This document shows positions 34,065 through 44,313 of a stretch of 64,000 bases of DNA, in pieces (position 1 is the stretch's first letter; every line of letters begins with the position of its first letter). Made by a program: the position numbers and the translations under genes. The notes below the pieces were generated by a model. The model ran no database searches, was not told the DNA's origin, and saw only the letters and a program-made list of their open reading frames with translations. This DNA is from Maribacter algarum (ex Lu et al. 2025) (nom. illeg.) (lineage in GTDB: Bacteria > Bacteroidota > Bacteroidia > Flavobacteriales > Flavobacteriaceae). Where the stretch lies: positions 372,001 to 436,000 of the forward strand of contig CANMAW010000002.1 of the NCBI GenBank assembly GCA_947495915.1, written 5' to 3'.

Positions 34065-34622
34065 ATGCAAAAATATATCTTGCTTACACTACTTTGTAGT
34101 AGTACGATGCTGTCTGCGCAGTTTGGAAAAAACTGTGAATTAAGACAGTTTAAAATTAATGTATTCAACCCGGGTATTGAATATGAAATGGCACTTGGTG
34201 TCAATACTACCTTTGATATTAAAGCAGGTTTGCAGGTGGCGATAGATCCGGCTCTATCAGATATCTATAATGAACTAGGTTTTTTTCCTGCAATTGCAGG
34301 GCAGTATCGCTACTATTATAATTTTGAAAAACGCCAGCGAAACAGAAGGCAAGTGTACGGTAACTCAGCCAATTATATTGCTCCTGCGGCTGCAGTTTTC
34401 TTTCCTGGTTCTCGTACTATTGAGAATCAAGTAGTAGATAATATAATTACGTACGCAGGTTTAGTGACTGGTTTACAACGAAGTTATAATTCAGGTATTA
34501 ATTTTTCTGTTGATGTTGGGGCGGCCTATTATTTTGGTACTTCGAATGATGGTGTTTATCCCGTGGCTAATATCAGTATTGGCTTTATTATTAGCGAAAA
34601 ACGATGGTGCGTAGGAAAGTAA
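34065..34622 (+). CDS. Secreted protein, probable outer-membrane beta barrel (paralog 1)
   Basis: The protein has a signal peptide (MQKYILLTLLCSSTMLSAQ) and a mature part of alternating aromatic beta strands typical of a small barrel. The segment RYYYNFEKRQRNRRQ with NSANYIAPAAAVFF is shared in order and spacing with the next gene. I take ATG 34065; the in-frame TTG at 34044 lies upstream. The function is unknown. Confidence 0.75.
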   Translation: MQKYILLTLLCSSTMLSAQFGKNCELRQFKINVFNPGIEYEMALGVNTTFDIKAGLQVAIDPALSDIYNELGFFPAIAGQYRYYYNFEKRQRNRRQVYGNSANYIAPAAAVFFPGSRTIENQVVDNIITYAGLVTGLQRSYNSGINFSVDVGAAYYFGTSNDGVYPVANISIGFIISEKRWCVGK

Positions 34623-34710
34623 CTTTCAGATAAATTCATAAATTTTACATAAAGTCATTCCTTAAAAATAGGATTCGTGGTAGATTTAAAAGATCAAAAA
34701 CACGACCAAT

Positions 34711-35304
34711 ATGAATAGACTTTTTAAAATTACTAGTATTTGCCTGTTCTTTATTTCCATGAGTTATGCGCAAAGCACTTCAGAAAATAACTCAGGAGAC
34801 CCCTTCGCCTTAGTCAACTTAGAACGGCACCAGTTTAACTTCAATTTAATTAGCCCTGGGTTTTCATACGAATTCGGATTGTTTAAAAACCAAACCATTT
34901 CTACAGCATTAGGTTTCGGTATTGCCACTTATGAACCTGGTTTCGCAATAGGTCTTGTACTAAATAACCGATACCGGTATTATCATAATTTCAATAGAAG
35001 AATTAATAAAGGAAAAAATGTCTCCGGAAATTCGGGAAACTATATCGCTGCAGCACAAGCCATTTATTTTTCACAATTACGGCTTGCTACAAATATCTCT
35101 GGGCCTGACGATTTTAATGTAGGCTTTTATGGTATGGTATACGGTATTCAAAGAACGTATAAAAGCGGATTCAATTTCAACGCTGAGCTAGGTGCGGGTT
35201 ATTATCAGGGCGACGGAGTTGACTCAGGAATTGGCCCCATGTTGCATTTTACTTTTGGTTGGGTGGCGACTAAACGCAAGTCAAGAACCCCAACTTTTCA
35301 ATAG
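34711..35304 (+). CDS. Secreted protein, probable outer-membrane beta barrel (paralog 2)
   Basis: The 197-aa protein has a signal peptide (MNRLFKITSICLFFISMSYA). It is clearly paralogous to the upstream gene: RYRYYHNFNRRINKGKNV and NSGNYIAAAQAIYFS correspond to segments in paralog 1, and both end in a YxxGxG-type strand. The tandem duplicates share direction, with an 88-nt gap. The function is unknown. Confidence 0.75.
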   Translation: MNRLFKITSICLFFISMSYAQSTSENNSGDPFALVNLERHQFNFNLISPGFSYEFGLFKNQTISTALGFGIATYEPGFAIGLVLNNRYRYYHNFNRRINKGKNVSGNSGNYIAAAQAIYFSQLRLATNISGPDDFNVGFYGMVYGIQRTYKSGFNFNAELGAGYYQGDGVDSGIGPMLHFTFGWVATKRKSRTPTFQ

Positions 35305-35466
35305 AAGAAGCAGGTGATTTTGAATAGTTAAGCTCAAATAGACTTAGATACGTTAGTATCAATGAGTAAAGTTGTTGCGCAACTTTGTAAAACATATAAA
35401 TTAACTTACTCAAAATCAACAATATAAAAATAACACAACTTTCACGAAACAACAGAAAAATAGAAG

Positions 35467-35474
35467 TATCTTTG
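35467..35474 (+). promoter_or_regulatory. typA promoter -7 element
   Basis: A perfect TATCTTTG lies 41 nt before ATG 35516. The leader between them contains an in-frame GTG (35501). Confidence 0.65.
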
Positions 35475-35515
35475 CACGCTGAAAATGGCAGGTAACTGCT
35501 GTGAATAATATATTT

Positions 35516-37315
35516 ATGTCAACAACAAAGAACATTGCAATTATTGCACACGTAGATCATGGTAAAACAACCTTGGTTGATAAAATCATGTATCACTGTC
35601 AACTTTTTCGTGATAACGAAAATACAGGTGACTTAATTTTAGATAACAATGATTTAGAACGTGAACGTGGTATTACCATCACCTCTAAAAACGTATCTGT
35701 AGTTTATAAAGATACCAAGATCAATATTATCGACACCCCTGGTCACGCCGATTTTGGTGGTGAGGTTGAGCGTGTATTGAATATGGCTGATGGGGTATTG
35801 TTGTTAGTTGATGCTTTTGAGGGGCCAATGCCACAAACGCGTTTCGTACTTCAAAAAGCTATTGATTTAGGTTTAAAACCTTGTGTTGTTGTTAATAAGG
35901 TTGACAAAGAAAACTGTACACCAGAAGAGGTTCATGAAAAGGTGTTTGATTTAATGTTTGAACTTGGAGCAGAAGAATGGCAGTTAGATTTTCCTGTAGT
36001 TTACGGGTCAGCCAAGAACAATTGGATGAGTGAAGATTGGCAAAAAGAAACGGAGAATATTGAGCCATTATTAGACATGGTTGTTGAGCATATTCCAACT
36101 TTTGAGCCTACTGAAGGAAATACCCAAATGTTAATCACTTCATTAGACTTCTCTTCTTTTACAGGAAGAATTGCTATTGGAAGATTACAAAGAGGAACAC
36201 TGAAAGAAGGGCAACAAATTTCTTTAGTTAAAAGAGATGGTAGTGTTGTAAAATCTAAAGTAAAAGAACTTTTTGTTTTCGAAGGTTTAGGAAAACTTAA
36301 AGTTCAGGAAGTAGCAACAGGAGATATTTGTGCTATTACAGGTATTGAAGGTTTTGAAATTGGTGATACTGTTGCTGATTTAGAAAACCCTGAAGGCTTA
36401 AAAACTATTGCTATTGATGAACCAACAATGAGTATGTTATTCACCATTAATGATAGTCCGTTTTTCGGTAAAGATGGAAAATTTGTAACCTCAAGACATA
36501 TTAACGAAAGATTACAAAAAGAGCTTGAAAAAAATTTAGCCTTACGGGTTAATGAAACAGATAGTGCTGATAAATTTTTAGTTTTTGGGCGTGGTGTTTT
36601 GCACCTGTCTGTACTAATTGAAACCATGCGCCGTGAGGGGTATGAGTTGCAAATTGGTCAACCTCAGGTAATTATAAAAGAAATAGATGGTGTTAAATGC
36701 GAGCCTATAGAATCATTAACTATTGATTTACCAGAAAGCGTTTCTGGTAAGGCCGTAGAATTTGTTTCTATGCGTAAGGGAGAGATGACCAGTATGGAAG
36801 CTAAAGGCGATCGTATGGTTTGTGAGTTCTTAATTCCTTCACGTGGTATTATTGGTTTGCGTAATCAGTTGCTCACTGCAACAGCGGGTGAAGCAATTAT
36901 GGCACACCGTTTCTTAGAATACCAACCAATGAAAGGCGATATTCCTCAGCGACAAAATGGTTCTTTGGTTTCTATGGAGCTTGGTAAAGCAATACCTTAT
37001 TCTATTGATAAATTACAAGATAGAGGTAAGTTTTTTGTAGACCCAGGAGAAGATATTTATGAAGGTCAAGTTATTGGTGAAAACTCACGTGGTGATGATA
37101 TGACTGTAAATATTACAAAAACCAAAAAACTTTCTAACGTTCGTTCATCAGGTGCTGATGATAAAGCTAAAATTGTACCTGCAATTAAATTTTCATTAGA
37201 AGAGGCTCTTGAATATATTCAGAAAGATGAGTATGTTGAGGTTACACCGAATCACTTGAGACTTCGAAAAATATTTTTAACAGAAAACGATCGAAAGCGA
37301 AATAAAATCGCTTAA
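35516..37315 (+). CDS. typA: Ribosome-associated GTPase TypA/BipA
   Basis: The protein has the elongation-factor-like GTPase signature: HVDHGKTTL (G1), RGITI (G2), DTPGHADF (G3), NKVD (G4) and a later GSA motif. It continues with the EF-G-like domains II, III and V and the TypA-specific C-terminal domain. It binds ribosomes and aids assembly and translation under stress or low temperature. ATG 35516 ([16 protein letters not shown]) is the family start. A terminator lies 15 nt after the stop. Confidence 0.96.
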   Translation: MSTTKNIAIIAHVDHGKTTLVDKIMYHCQLFRDNENTGDLILDNNDLERERGITITSKNVSVVYKDTKINIIDTPGHADFGGEVERVLNMADGVLLLVDAFEGPMPQTRFVLQKAIDLGLKPCVVVNKVDKENCTPEEVHEKVFDLMFELGAEEWQLDFPVVYGSAKNNWMSEDWQKETENIEPLLDMVVEHIPTFEPTEGNTQMLITSLDFSSFTGRIAIGRLQRGTLKEGQQISLVKRDGSVVKSKVKELFVFEGLGKLKVQEVATGDICAITGIEGFEIGDTVADLENPEGLKTIAIDEPTMSMLFTINDSPFFGKDGKFVTSRHINERLQKELEKNLALRVNETDSADKFLVFGRGVLHLSVLIETMRREGYELQIGQPQVIIKEIDGVKCEPIESLTIDLPESVSGKAVEFVSMRKGEMTSMEAKGDRMVCEFLIPSRGIIGLRNQLLTATAGEAIMAHRFLEYQPMKGDIPQRQNGSLVSMELGKAIPYSIDKLQDRGKFFVDPGEDIYEGQVIGENSRGDDMTVNITKTKKLSNVRSSGADDKAKIVPAIKFSLEEALEYIQKDEYVEVTPNHLRLRKIFLTENDRKRNKIA

Positions 37316-37329
37316 GTATCAAACATACA

Positions 37330-37356
37330 AACCCTGAATAGTTCAGGGTTTTTTTA
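37330..37356 (+). terminator. typA terminator
   Basis: AACCCTGAA-TAG-TTCAGGGTT is a 9-bp hairpin followed by TTTTTT. Confidence 0.85.
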
Positions 37357-37418
37357 TGCCTTTTTTTGAAAGGTAAATCTAAGTGGAACGACTACTTATG
37401 TTTATAATAAATTTTAGA

Positions 37419-38315
37419 ATGAAAATTATAATTCAAGTTTTAATTGCAGGTGTGCTACTTACAGCATGCAACCAACAACCGAAAGCAAGTAAATATTCCG
37501 TTGAAGCCACAGAGAAAGAGATGGTAAATGACTATTCAATTCCAGATTCATGGGTGAGTAATCGCGTAACTAAAGCACAAAAGAGATTAGAAAAAACAGA
37601 GGCAGGTCAAGTAATTTGGGCTGCAATGCAAGCACATGGAGGACTAAAAAACTGGTATGGAAATGGAGCGCTATCTTTTCGTTTTAATTACCAACCTTTA
37701 GATGGTAGCACACAACGTGATAGCTATCAAATTGTTGATGCTTGGCGCAACAAATCTGTTCATACCAGTACCACTGATAGTGAAGCGAAATTTGGATGGA
37801 CGGGAGAAAAAGCATGGGTTCATGCTAAAGATTCTACCGCATTTGCATATGATACCAAGTTTTGGGCTTTAACACCATTGTATCTTTTTGGGTATCCTTT
37901 TGTTTTAGATGGCGAAGGAGTGAACCTTGAATTATTACCAGATGTTGAATTTGAAGATGCTCTTCAAGATGTAGTTAAAGTAACTTTTGATGCCGGTACA
38001 GGAGATGCGCCAGACGATTACTATATTCTACAGTTCGATAAAGAAACGCATTTGGTAACTGGTATTCGATATATTGTTTCTTATCCGGAGTATTTTAAGG
38101 ATGGAGGGCATTCTCCTGAAAAATTCATGAAGGTTGGTGTGCTGGCAGATATAGATGGTGTGAAATTACCAACGGGCTTAAAAACACATTGGACCTTAGA
38201 AAATGGGCAAGCGGGTGAGTATATTACTAAAATAGATATTACTGATTTAGAGTATACTAAAGATCTTCCAGCAGGTTTTTTTGAAATGCCTGAAGGTGCT
38301 AAGGTTATTGAATAG
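37419..38315 (+). CDS. DUF6503-like lipoprotein
   Basis: The protein starts MKIIIQVLIAGVLLTAC with Cys17 in a LTAC lipobox. The mature domain includes AQKRLEKTEAGQVIWAAMQA, ENWYGNGALSFRF-like and GTGDAPDDYYILQFDKET segments, the pattern of Bacteroidota outer-membrane-attached proteins annotated, from memory, as DUF6503. The function is unknown. ATG 37419 is preferred over the GTG 37383 frame start. A convergent terminator separates it from the ROK gene. Confidence 0.8.
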   Translation: MKIIIQVLIAGVLLTACNQQPKASKYSVEATEKEMVNDYSIPDSWVSNRVTKAQKRLEKTEAGQVIWAAMQAHGGLKNWYGNGALSFRFNYQPLDGSTQRDSYQIVDAWRNKSVHTSTTDSEAKFGWTGEKAWVHAKDSTAFAYDTKFWALTPLYLFGYPFVLDGEGVNLELLPDVEFEDALQDVVKVTFDAGTGDAPDDYYILQFDKETHLVTGIRYIVSYPEYFKDGGHSPEKFMKVGVLADIDGVKLPTGLKTHWTLENGQAGEYITKIDITDLEYTKDLPAGFFEMPEGAKVIE

Positions 38316-38332
38316 CCGAGTACATAAAGCAT

Positions 38333-38366
38333 AAAAAAACCCAAACTATAGTTTGGGCTTTTTTAA
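38333..38366. terminator. Bidirectional terminator between lipoprotein and ROK gene
   Basis: CCCAAACTATAGTTTGGG is a perfect palindrome flanked by A7 on one side and T6 on the other, serving both convergent genes. Confidence 0.85.
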
Positions 38367-38382
38367 TTTTTAGCAATCTAAA

Positions 38383-39132
38383 TTAGTCGATTGGCGCTTG
38401 ATGTAAAGCCGCTGCTGCAGCACCTACAATTCCTGCTTGATTACGCAATTCTGCGGGTATAACAGGAGTTTCAATAGTAATACAATTTTTATATTCCTGA
38501 AAATCTTTTGAAGCACCACCACCTAAAATGATTAAATCAGGAGCAATAATGAGCTCCACATACTGCAAGAATTTATTAAAGCGCTTTCCCCATTTTTGGT
38601 AGCTAAGCTCTTCTCGTTCCATCGCTGAACCAGCTGCCCAAAGCTCAATCTTTTTATATTTTTTGTAGGGAATTTGTCCTAACTCAAAATTGGGAAGCAA
38701 TTCTCCATCTATAAAAGCTCCACTTCCTAAACCGGTGCCAATGGTGATCATAACCACCAAACCCTTTTTTCCTTTTCCAATACCATAATTCATGGTCGCG
38801 TAACCAGCAGCATCCGCATCGTTAATGACGGTAACTGGCAATCCTGTAACTTCACTAAAGAGTTCTTTTACATTAACACCGAGCCATTTTTTATGAAGGT
38901 TTCCGGGAGATTTACATACTCCATGCTTGATTACTGTAGGAAATCCTACCCCGATAGGGCCTTTATGGTCGAAATGTTTTACAATTTCTCCAACTACTCT
39001 AGCCATATCTTTTGGCTTCCGTCCTTCAGGAGTTGGTATTCTATGACGTTTGGTCAACATTTCTCCGGTTTCGGAGTTTACTAAGGCTCCTTTAATTCCT
39101 GAGCCTCCGATATCAATTCCTAATACTTCCAT
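38383..39132 (-). CDS. ROK-family kinase, polyphosphate glucokinase-like
   Basis: The 249-aa protein (from ATG 39132, MEVLGIDIGGSGIKGAL) has the ASKHA phosphate-1 motif GIDIGGSGIKG, the ROK core GVGFPTVIKHGVC and NDADAAGYA, and the phosphate-2 loop TIGTGLGSGAF. The order and length match polyphosphate-dependent glucokinases (PpgK). It would phosphorylate glucose to glucose 6-phosphate using polyphosphate or ATP. A longer frame to 39198 adds an unlikely leader. Confidence 0.88.
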   Translation of the reverse strand: MEVLGIDIGGSGIKGALVNSETGEMLTKRHRIPTPEGRKPKDMARVVGEIVKHFDHKGPIGVGFPTVIKHGVCKSPGNLHKKWLGVNVKELFSEVTGLPVTVINDADAAGYATMNYGIGKGKKGLVVMITIGTGLGSGAFIDGELLPNFELGQIPYKKYKKIELWAAGSAMEREELSYQKWGKRFNKFLQYVELIIAPDLIILGGGASKDFQEYKNCITIETPVIPAELRNQAGIVGAAAAALHQAPID

Positions 39133-39239
39133 TAATAGTTGTGTGGTTTGCTGGCAAAAGTAGCGAAAACTTTCAATAATTTTTGGAAACCCAATCAATC
39201 AACACTTTTGTAAGGGTTGAATAGGTATTCCATAATGAA

Positions 39240-39920
39240 CTATGCTTTGTTTTTGGTAGCATTCATGCTAATTCCTTTCACAAGCCACGAAATAGCAAAA
39301 GGTATGACTGCAATTGTCTCTAATATAAAAACATCATAGGGGGTAATTTCAAACCCATCTTTAATTAAATCGGCAATGAATAGTGCTATCAGAAAAGCGA
39401 TAGCCAGCCAAACGGTGTTGCCGCAAATTCGGTAGAGCATATTATTTTTATGATTGATACTTCTTGTGAATTTATATTTTGACATCCATCCCATGGTAAA
39501 AATAAAAACTCCGGCAGCTACTAAATGTATGGCATTATAAAAAGTATCTGCATGACCTAATAATGGATAGGTTTTAGCATCACATAATTCCATAATAAAA
39601 AGGCTTCCACTTTCTAAGCAATACGTTGGTACAAATACAACAATGAGTGCGGCAACGCCACCAATATTGGTAATTAAATCATCGCTAATTTTTTCGGTCT
39701 TCGGGTCGAATTGATACCCTTTATAAGAAATTAAAAAGAGTCCGAAACAAGAAAGAATAATAATGAAAATTAAGCCGGGCAAGGCTTTGTAATAATAGTG
39801 ACTCATTGATGAAAGTAGTTCACCACCAGCAATTGGTAATAACAGCGGCAGGCATAAACCTAGAATGCCAATCAACTTTCGAATGCGGTAATCTGATGGC
39901 TGTAATTCCTGATTTTCCAT
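39240..39920 (-). CDS. Membrane protein of unknown function
   Basis: The 226-aa protein is highly hydrophobic with about six helices, an N-terminal polar segment (MENQELQPSDYRIRK) and a C-terminal charged end. HYYYKALPG and CDAKTYPLLGHADTFYNAIH stand out as polar loops. I recognise no named family. It is followed by the ROK gene and preceded by ybjQ on the same strand. Confidence 0.75.
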   Translation of the reverse strand: MENQELQPSDYRIRKLIGILGLCLPLLLPIAGGELLSSMSHYYYKALPGLIFIIILSCFGLFLISYKGYQFDPKTEKISDDLITNIGGVAALIVVFVPTYCLESGSLFIMELCDAKTYPLLGHADTFYNAIHLVAAGVFIFTMGWMSKYKFTRSINHKNNMLYRICGNTVWLAIAFLIALFIADLIKDGFEITPYDVFILETIAVIPFAISWLVKGISMNATKNKA

Positions 39921-39964
39921 GTCATGTACTATGTTACCTTTTAAAGGTATGTAAAACTGAACTG

Positions 39965-40282
39965 CTAAGCTACTATAACAGCCGTGCCAACAATTGACAC
40001 CATAGTGTACATCGATGAAGAAACCGTTTCTACATCAACCATAATACCAACGATAGCATTGGCGTTTAAGGCAAGAGCATTGGCTTTTAGCTTCTGAAAA
40101 GCGCCTTCTTTGGCATCTTCTAATAATTTTTCATACTGCTCATATGATTTCTTACTACTAAACATTTCTTTGAAGGTCATTCCTTTGGTAGAAAAGGTAG
40201 GGGTGTATTGAATACCAGAAACAACACCTAAATAGGTGTCGATTTTTTTGCCTTCAATAGAATTTGTAGTTGTAAGTATCAT
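39965..40282 (-). CDS. YbjQ / UPF0145 family protein
   Basis: The 105-aa protein matches the YbjQ family: ILTTTNSIEGKKIDTYLGVV at the N terminus and ALALNANAIVGIMVDVETV with a beta-strand-rich end. The family is described as putative heavy-metal-binding, but the role is not proven. It starts 20 nt downstream of ftsE on the same strand. Confidence 0.9.
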   Translation of the reverse strand: MILTTTNSIEGKKIDTYLGVVSGIQYTPTFSTKGMTFKEMFSSKKSYEQYEKLLEDAKEGAFQKLKANALALNANAIVGIMVDVETVSSSMYTMVSIVGTAVIVA

Positions 40283-40302
40283 TTGTTATTGTGTTTTCTA
40301 GT

Positions 40303-41019
40303 TTATACCGCTCTTTGTACGACTTCAAATACTTTATTTCCATCACATTTTAATGTTTTTGAAGGAAATTTTAAAATCAGGGCATAATCATGTGTAGCCA
40401 TAAGAATGGTGCGTCCGGCTTTGTTAATCGCCTGTAATACTTTCATAACTTCGACACTTGTTTGAGGGTCAAGGTTTCCGGTAGGCTCATCGGCTATGAT
40501 CAATTCCGGATTATTTAATAAGGCTCTAGCAATAGCAATTCGTTGCTGCTCGCCACCAGAAAGTTCATGAGGAAATTTAAAGCCTTTAGTTTTCATACCA
40601 ACCTTTTCTAAAACATCTTCAATTTGAGCATCCATTTTAATAGGGTCTTTCCAGCCGGTCGCCTTTAAAACGAATCGCATGTTTTTATTAATATTACGAT
40701 CTGGTAGCAGTTTAAAATCTTGAAATACCACACCTAGTTTTCTTCGCAAATAGGGAATGTCTTTCTCACGCAGTTTTCTAAGATCAAAATCTACAATGTT
40801 TCCAGCGCCTTCCCGTAGTGGTAAATCACCGTAAAGGGTTTTCATAAAGCTACTTTTACCACTTCCGGTTTTACCGATTAGATAAACAAATTCGCCTTTT
40901 TTTACCTCAAGGCTAACGTCATTTAAAACAAGACTATCCTTTTGAAAAATAGAAACATCTTTCAATTCTAAAATAGTTTCAGGGTTTTCTTGAATATTTT
41001 CTTCTACTGGTATCATCAC
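40303..41019 (-). CDS. ftsE: ABC transporter ATP-binding protein, FtsE-like
   Basis: The 238-aa ATPase has Walker A GKTGSGKSS at residues 49-57, the Q-loop region, signature LSGGEQQRIAIARAL and Walker B LIIADEPTGNLD. The sequence follows FtsE, which with FtsX regulates murein hydrolases at the division site. No ftsX gene is in the window, as is common in Bacteroidota. ATG 41019 and 41016 are both possible. It is divergent from the large TPR gene. Confidence 0.88.
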   Translation of the reverse strand: MMIPVEENIQENPETILELKDVSIFQKDSLVLNDVSLEVKKGEFVYLIGKTGSGKSSFMKTLYGDLPLREGAGNIVDFDLRKLREKDIPYLRRKLGVVFQDFKLLPDRNINKNMRFVLKATGWKDPIKMDAQIEDVLEKVGMKTKGFKFPHELSGGEQQRIAIARALLNNPELIIADEPTGNLDPQTSVEVMKVLQAINKAGRTILMATHDYALILKFPSKTLKCDGNKVFEVVQRAV

Positions 41020-41229
41020 AATAATTTGTTGATATAAAAGTAATAAGTTCGAACGGATAACAAATTACTCTTCATCGAAATCTTTCTAATTTTGGTAAAC
41101 TGAATAACGGATGCTGCTGTAGTTTAAAGAGTATGAGCGGTGTACAGGGTGTTATACATAAAACAACTGGCATGAAATACTTTGGCGCAATAATTGCCGT
41201 TATCTAAAATAGTTAATAGTTAGAACGCT

Positions 41230-44200
41230 ATGTTTAAAAAAACAACCGCATTACTTCCCTTTTTCTTAGGGATGGTTTTTTTGGGTTCCGCCCAAGAAAG
41301 CAAAATTTATACCCACGAAGACAAAGATTATCAAGACGCTCTTGCCTTGTATAATAATGAACAGTATCAAGCTGCTCAAACCATATTCGCTAAGGTTAAG
41401 AATACTTCTGATAATTTAGAAACAAAAGCAAATAGCGCTTATTACGAGGCCAATGCTGCTGTACGACTAAATCAATTAGGGGCTGATAATTTGATGGAAG
41501 ACTTTGTAGAAAAATATCCGACGTCTACGAAACGTAATTCTGCATTTGCCGATGTTGCTGAATATTATTTTGAGACTGGCAAATATCCATATGCTTTGAA
41601 GTGGTATAACAAAGTAGATCAACGCGCGCTTTCGCGTGGAGAAATGAACAAGTTCAATTTCAATTATGGCTATTCCCTTTTTGCGTCAAAGAAAACCAAA
41701 GAAGCAGAAGCTTACTTGAACAAAGTAACTGATTCTCCCGTATATGGTTCTCAAGCCAAATATTACTTAGGGTACATTTCATATCAAGAAGATGATTATG
41801 AAGCAGCCAATGAGCGGTTTGATGAAATCACTGATCCGGAAATTTTAGAGGAGAAAATGAGCTATTACCAGGCTGATATGAACTTTAAGCTTGGCAATTT
41901 TGAGAAAGCTATTGCACTTGCAAAACAGCAAATGGCAAAAGGAGACCGCAAAGAAAAATCAGAGTTAAGTAAAATTATTGGTGAGAGTTATTTCAATTTA
42001 AAACAATATGAGAATGCCGTAACTTATTTAGAAGATTATCAAGGTAAACGTGGTAAATGGAATAACACCGATTATTATTTACTTGGATATTCGTATTACA
42101 AGCAAGGAGATTTTGCCAATGCAATTCAGCAATTCAATAAAATTATAGGTGGTACCAATAGCGTTTCGCAAAATGCTTATTATCATTTAGCAGAATGTTA
42201 CTTGAAGCTTGATAAAAAACAGGAAGCGTTGAATGCCTTTCGAAATGCATCTCAAATGGACTTCTCACCGGAAATTCAAAAAGATGCTTATTTGAATTAT
42301 GCGAGATTAAGCTATGAAATTGGTAATCCGTATGAGCCAGTTCCGCAGGTGATTAGTACATTTTTAGAGCGTTACCCAAGTGATGCGAATACAACGCAGA
42401 TGAAAGAACTTTTGGTTGACTCGTACATCACTTCTAAAAACTTTGCTGGTGCGATGGAGTTGCTCGAGAATAATAAAGGTTTTGCAAGTAAAACCACGTA
42501 TCAAAAAGTAGCTTTTTATCGTGGAGTTGAGCAATTTATTGACTCCGATTATGCGGGTGCTTCTACGAGTTTTACAAAATCTTTAGGCAGTGCAGAAGAT
42601 GCCTTATTTAGAGCTAGAGCCAGTTATTGGAATGGAGAATCATTGTACTTATTAAATCGCTATGACGAAGCACTAGCCAACTTTAAAGAATTTCAACAGA
42701 ATACAGCAGCAAGGTCTACAGAAGAATATGATGATATTGATTATAATTTGGCGTACACGTATTTCAAATTAAGAGATTATAACAGTGCCGTTACTTACTT
42801 TTTAAATTTTTCTAATTCAGGCACCAACGATATTACGAAACTGAATGATAGTTACCTTCGTTTAGGAGATAGTTATTTTGTGACCAGCAAATACTGGCCA
42901 GCCATTGAAACATATAACAAATCATTAGCATTGGCAGGATCAGAAAAAGATTATGCTGCCTATCAAAAAGCATTGAGTTATGGTTTTGTAAATAGAACAC
43001 CGTCGAAGATTGAAGAGCTTGATCGTTTTGTTTCTAGCTATCCGAATTCAACTTTAAAAGATGATGCTTTGTTCGAATTAGGCAATACATTAATTAGTTC
43101 GGGGCAAGAAAATAGAGGGTTACAAACCTATGATAAACTAGTTGCAGGTTATAGAGCAAGTTCATTGGTGCCACAAGCCTTATTACGTCAAGGTTTGGTG
43201 CATTATAATGCGAGTAGAAATGAACAAGCATTAACCAAATTTAAAACGGTGGTTCGTGATTTTCCAAAAACACAAGAGGCTATTCAAGCCGTAGCTACTG
43301 CCAAATTAGTGTATGTTGATATGGGGCGTGTTAACGAATATGCCGCTTGGGTTGGTGATTTGGATTTCGTTGAAGTTACCGATACAGAATTAGATAATGC
43401 CACTTTTGAATCTGCAGATAAACAAAACCAAGATGGAAAAAGAGATGCCGCTATTCGTGGTTACGAAAATTATATTAAAGAATTTCCGAATGGATTACAT
43501 GCGGTGAAAGCGAATTTCAATTTAGCTCAATTGTACTTTGCGAAAGATCAACGTGATCAGGCCTTACCTTACTATAAATATGTTGCGGATAGGGGTGCTA
43601 GCGAATATGCAGAACAAGCATTAACTAGAGTTTGTGAAATTTACATCGGCGCTAAAAATTATAGTGAGGCATTACCTTATCTCGAACGTTTGGAAAGTCA
43701 GGCTGATATTCAACAAAATAGAACTTTTGCACAGTCTAATTTAATGAAAGGTTACTACGAGCAAAAGAACTACAATCGTACCATTGCTTATGCAGAAAAG
43801 GTATTAGCAACAGCTACTATTGATAATCGTATTAAAAGTGACGCGCAAACAATGATCGCGCGTTCAGCAATTCAAACCAATAATGAGGTAATAGCTAAAT
43901 CTGCCTATGCTGAGGTATTAAAAATTGCAACAGGGTCACTAGCAGCAGAAGCCTTGTATTACGATGCTTATTTCAAGAATCAAGACCAAGATTATGAGGC
44001 ATCAAGTGCTTCAGTACAACGATTAGCGAAAGACTTTTCAAGCTATAAAGAATGGGGTGGTAAAGGTTTGATCATAATGGCGAAGAATTTTTACGCTTTA
44101 GGTGATGCTTACCAAGCTACGTATATATTAGAAAGCGTTACGACCAATTTTAGTCAGTATCCTGAAATTGTTTCAGAGGCGCAAGGTGAATTATCGATCA

Positions 44201-44247
44201 TAAAGGCTAAAGAAGCTAAAAGTAATTCTTCCGTTAGGTCTAACTAA
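41230..44247 (+). CDS. Large secreted tetratricopeptide-repeat protein
   Basis: This 1005-aa protein has a signal peptide (MFKKTTALLPFFLGMVFLGSAQ) and TPR-like repeats through most of its length (for example YYLGYSYYKQGDFANAIQQF and EALANFKEFQQNTAARSTEE). It resembles the periplasmic TPR assembly factors YfiO/BamD and CpoB in style. It is followed by a barrel protein gene in the same direction, so a role in an outer-membrane complex is plausible. The nearby ftsE points the other way. Confidence 0.88.
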   Translation: MFKKTTALLPFFLGMVFLGSAQESKIYTHEDKDYQDALALYNNEQYQAAQTIFAKVKNTSDNLETKANSAYYEANAAVRLNQLGADNLMEDFVEKYPTSTKRNSAFADVAEYYFETGKYPYALKWYNKVDQRALSRGEMNKFNFNYGYSLFASKKTKEAEAYLNKVTDSPVYGSQAKYYLGYISYQEDDYEAANERFDEITDPEILEEKMSYYQADMNFKLGNFEKAIALAKQQMAKGDRKEKSELSKIIGESYFNLKQYENAVTYLEDYQGKRGKWNNTDYYLLGYSYYKQGDFANAIQQFNKIIGGTNSVSQNAYYHLAECYLKLDKKQEALNAFRNASQMDFSPEIQKDAYLNYARLSYEIGNPYEPVPQVISTFLERYPSDANTTQMKELLVDSYITSKNFAGAMELLENNKGFASKTTYQKVAFYRGVEQFIDSDYAGASTSFTKSLGSAEDALFRARASYWNGESLYLLNRYDEALANFKEFQQNTAARSTEEYDDIDYNLAYTYFKLRDYNSAVTYFLNFSNSGTNDITKLNDSYLRLGDSYFVTSKYWPAIETYNKSLALAGSEKDYAAYQKALSYGFVNRTPSKIEELDRFVSSYPNSTLKDDALFELGNTLISSGQENRGLQTYDKLVAGYRASSLVPQALLRQGLVHYNASRNEQALTKFKTVVRDFPKTQEAIQAVATAKLVYVDMGRVNEYAAWVGDLDFVEVTDTELDNATFESADKQNQDGKRDAAIRGYENYIKEFPNGLHAVKANFNLAQLYFAKDQRDQALPYYKYVADRGASEYAEQALTRVCEIYIGAKNYSEALPYLERLESQADIQQNRTFAQSNLMKGYYEQKNYNRTIAYAEKVLATATIDNRIKSDAQTMIARSAIQTNNEVIAKSAYAEVLKIATGSLAAEALYYDAYFKNQDQDYEASSASVQRLAKDFSSYKEWGGKGLIIMAKNFYALGDAYQATYILESVTTNFSQYPEIVSEAQGELSIIKAKEAKSNSSVRSN

Positions 44248-44313
44248 GTTATAGAGTATTAAATAAAATAATTTTCATTGAATTGAGAATGCAATCGCTA
44301 ATAAGAACACAGC

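Noticed and set aside
35368-35387. AAGTTG/CAACTT hairpin upstream of typA
   Set aside because: No T run follows, it is weak, and it is over 100 nt from typA; neither a terminator nor a riboswitch can be supported.
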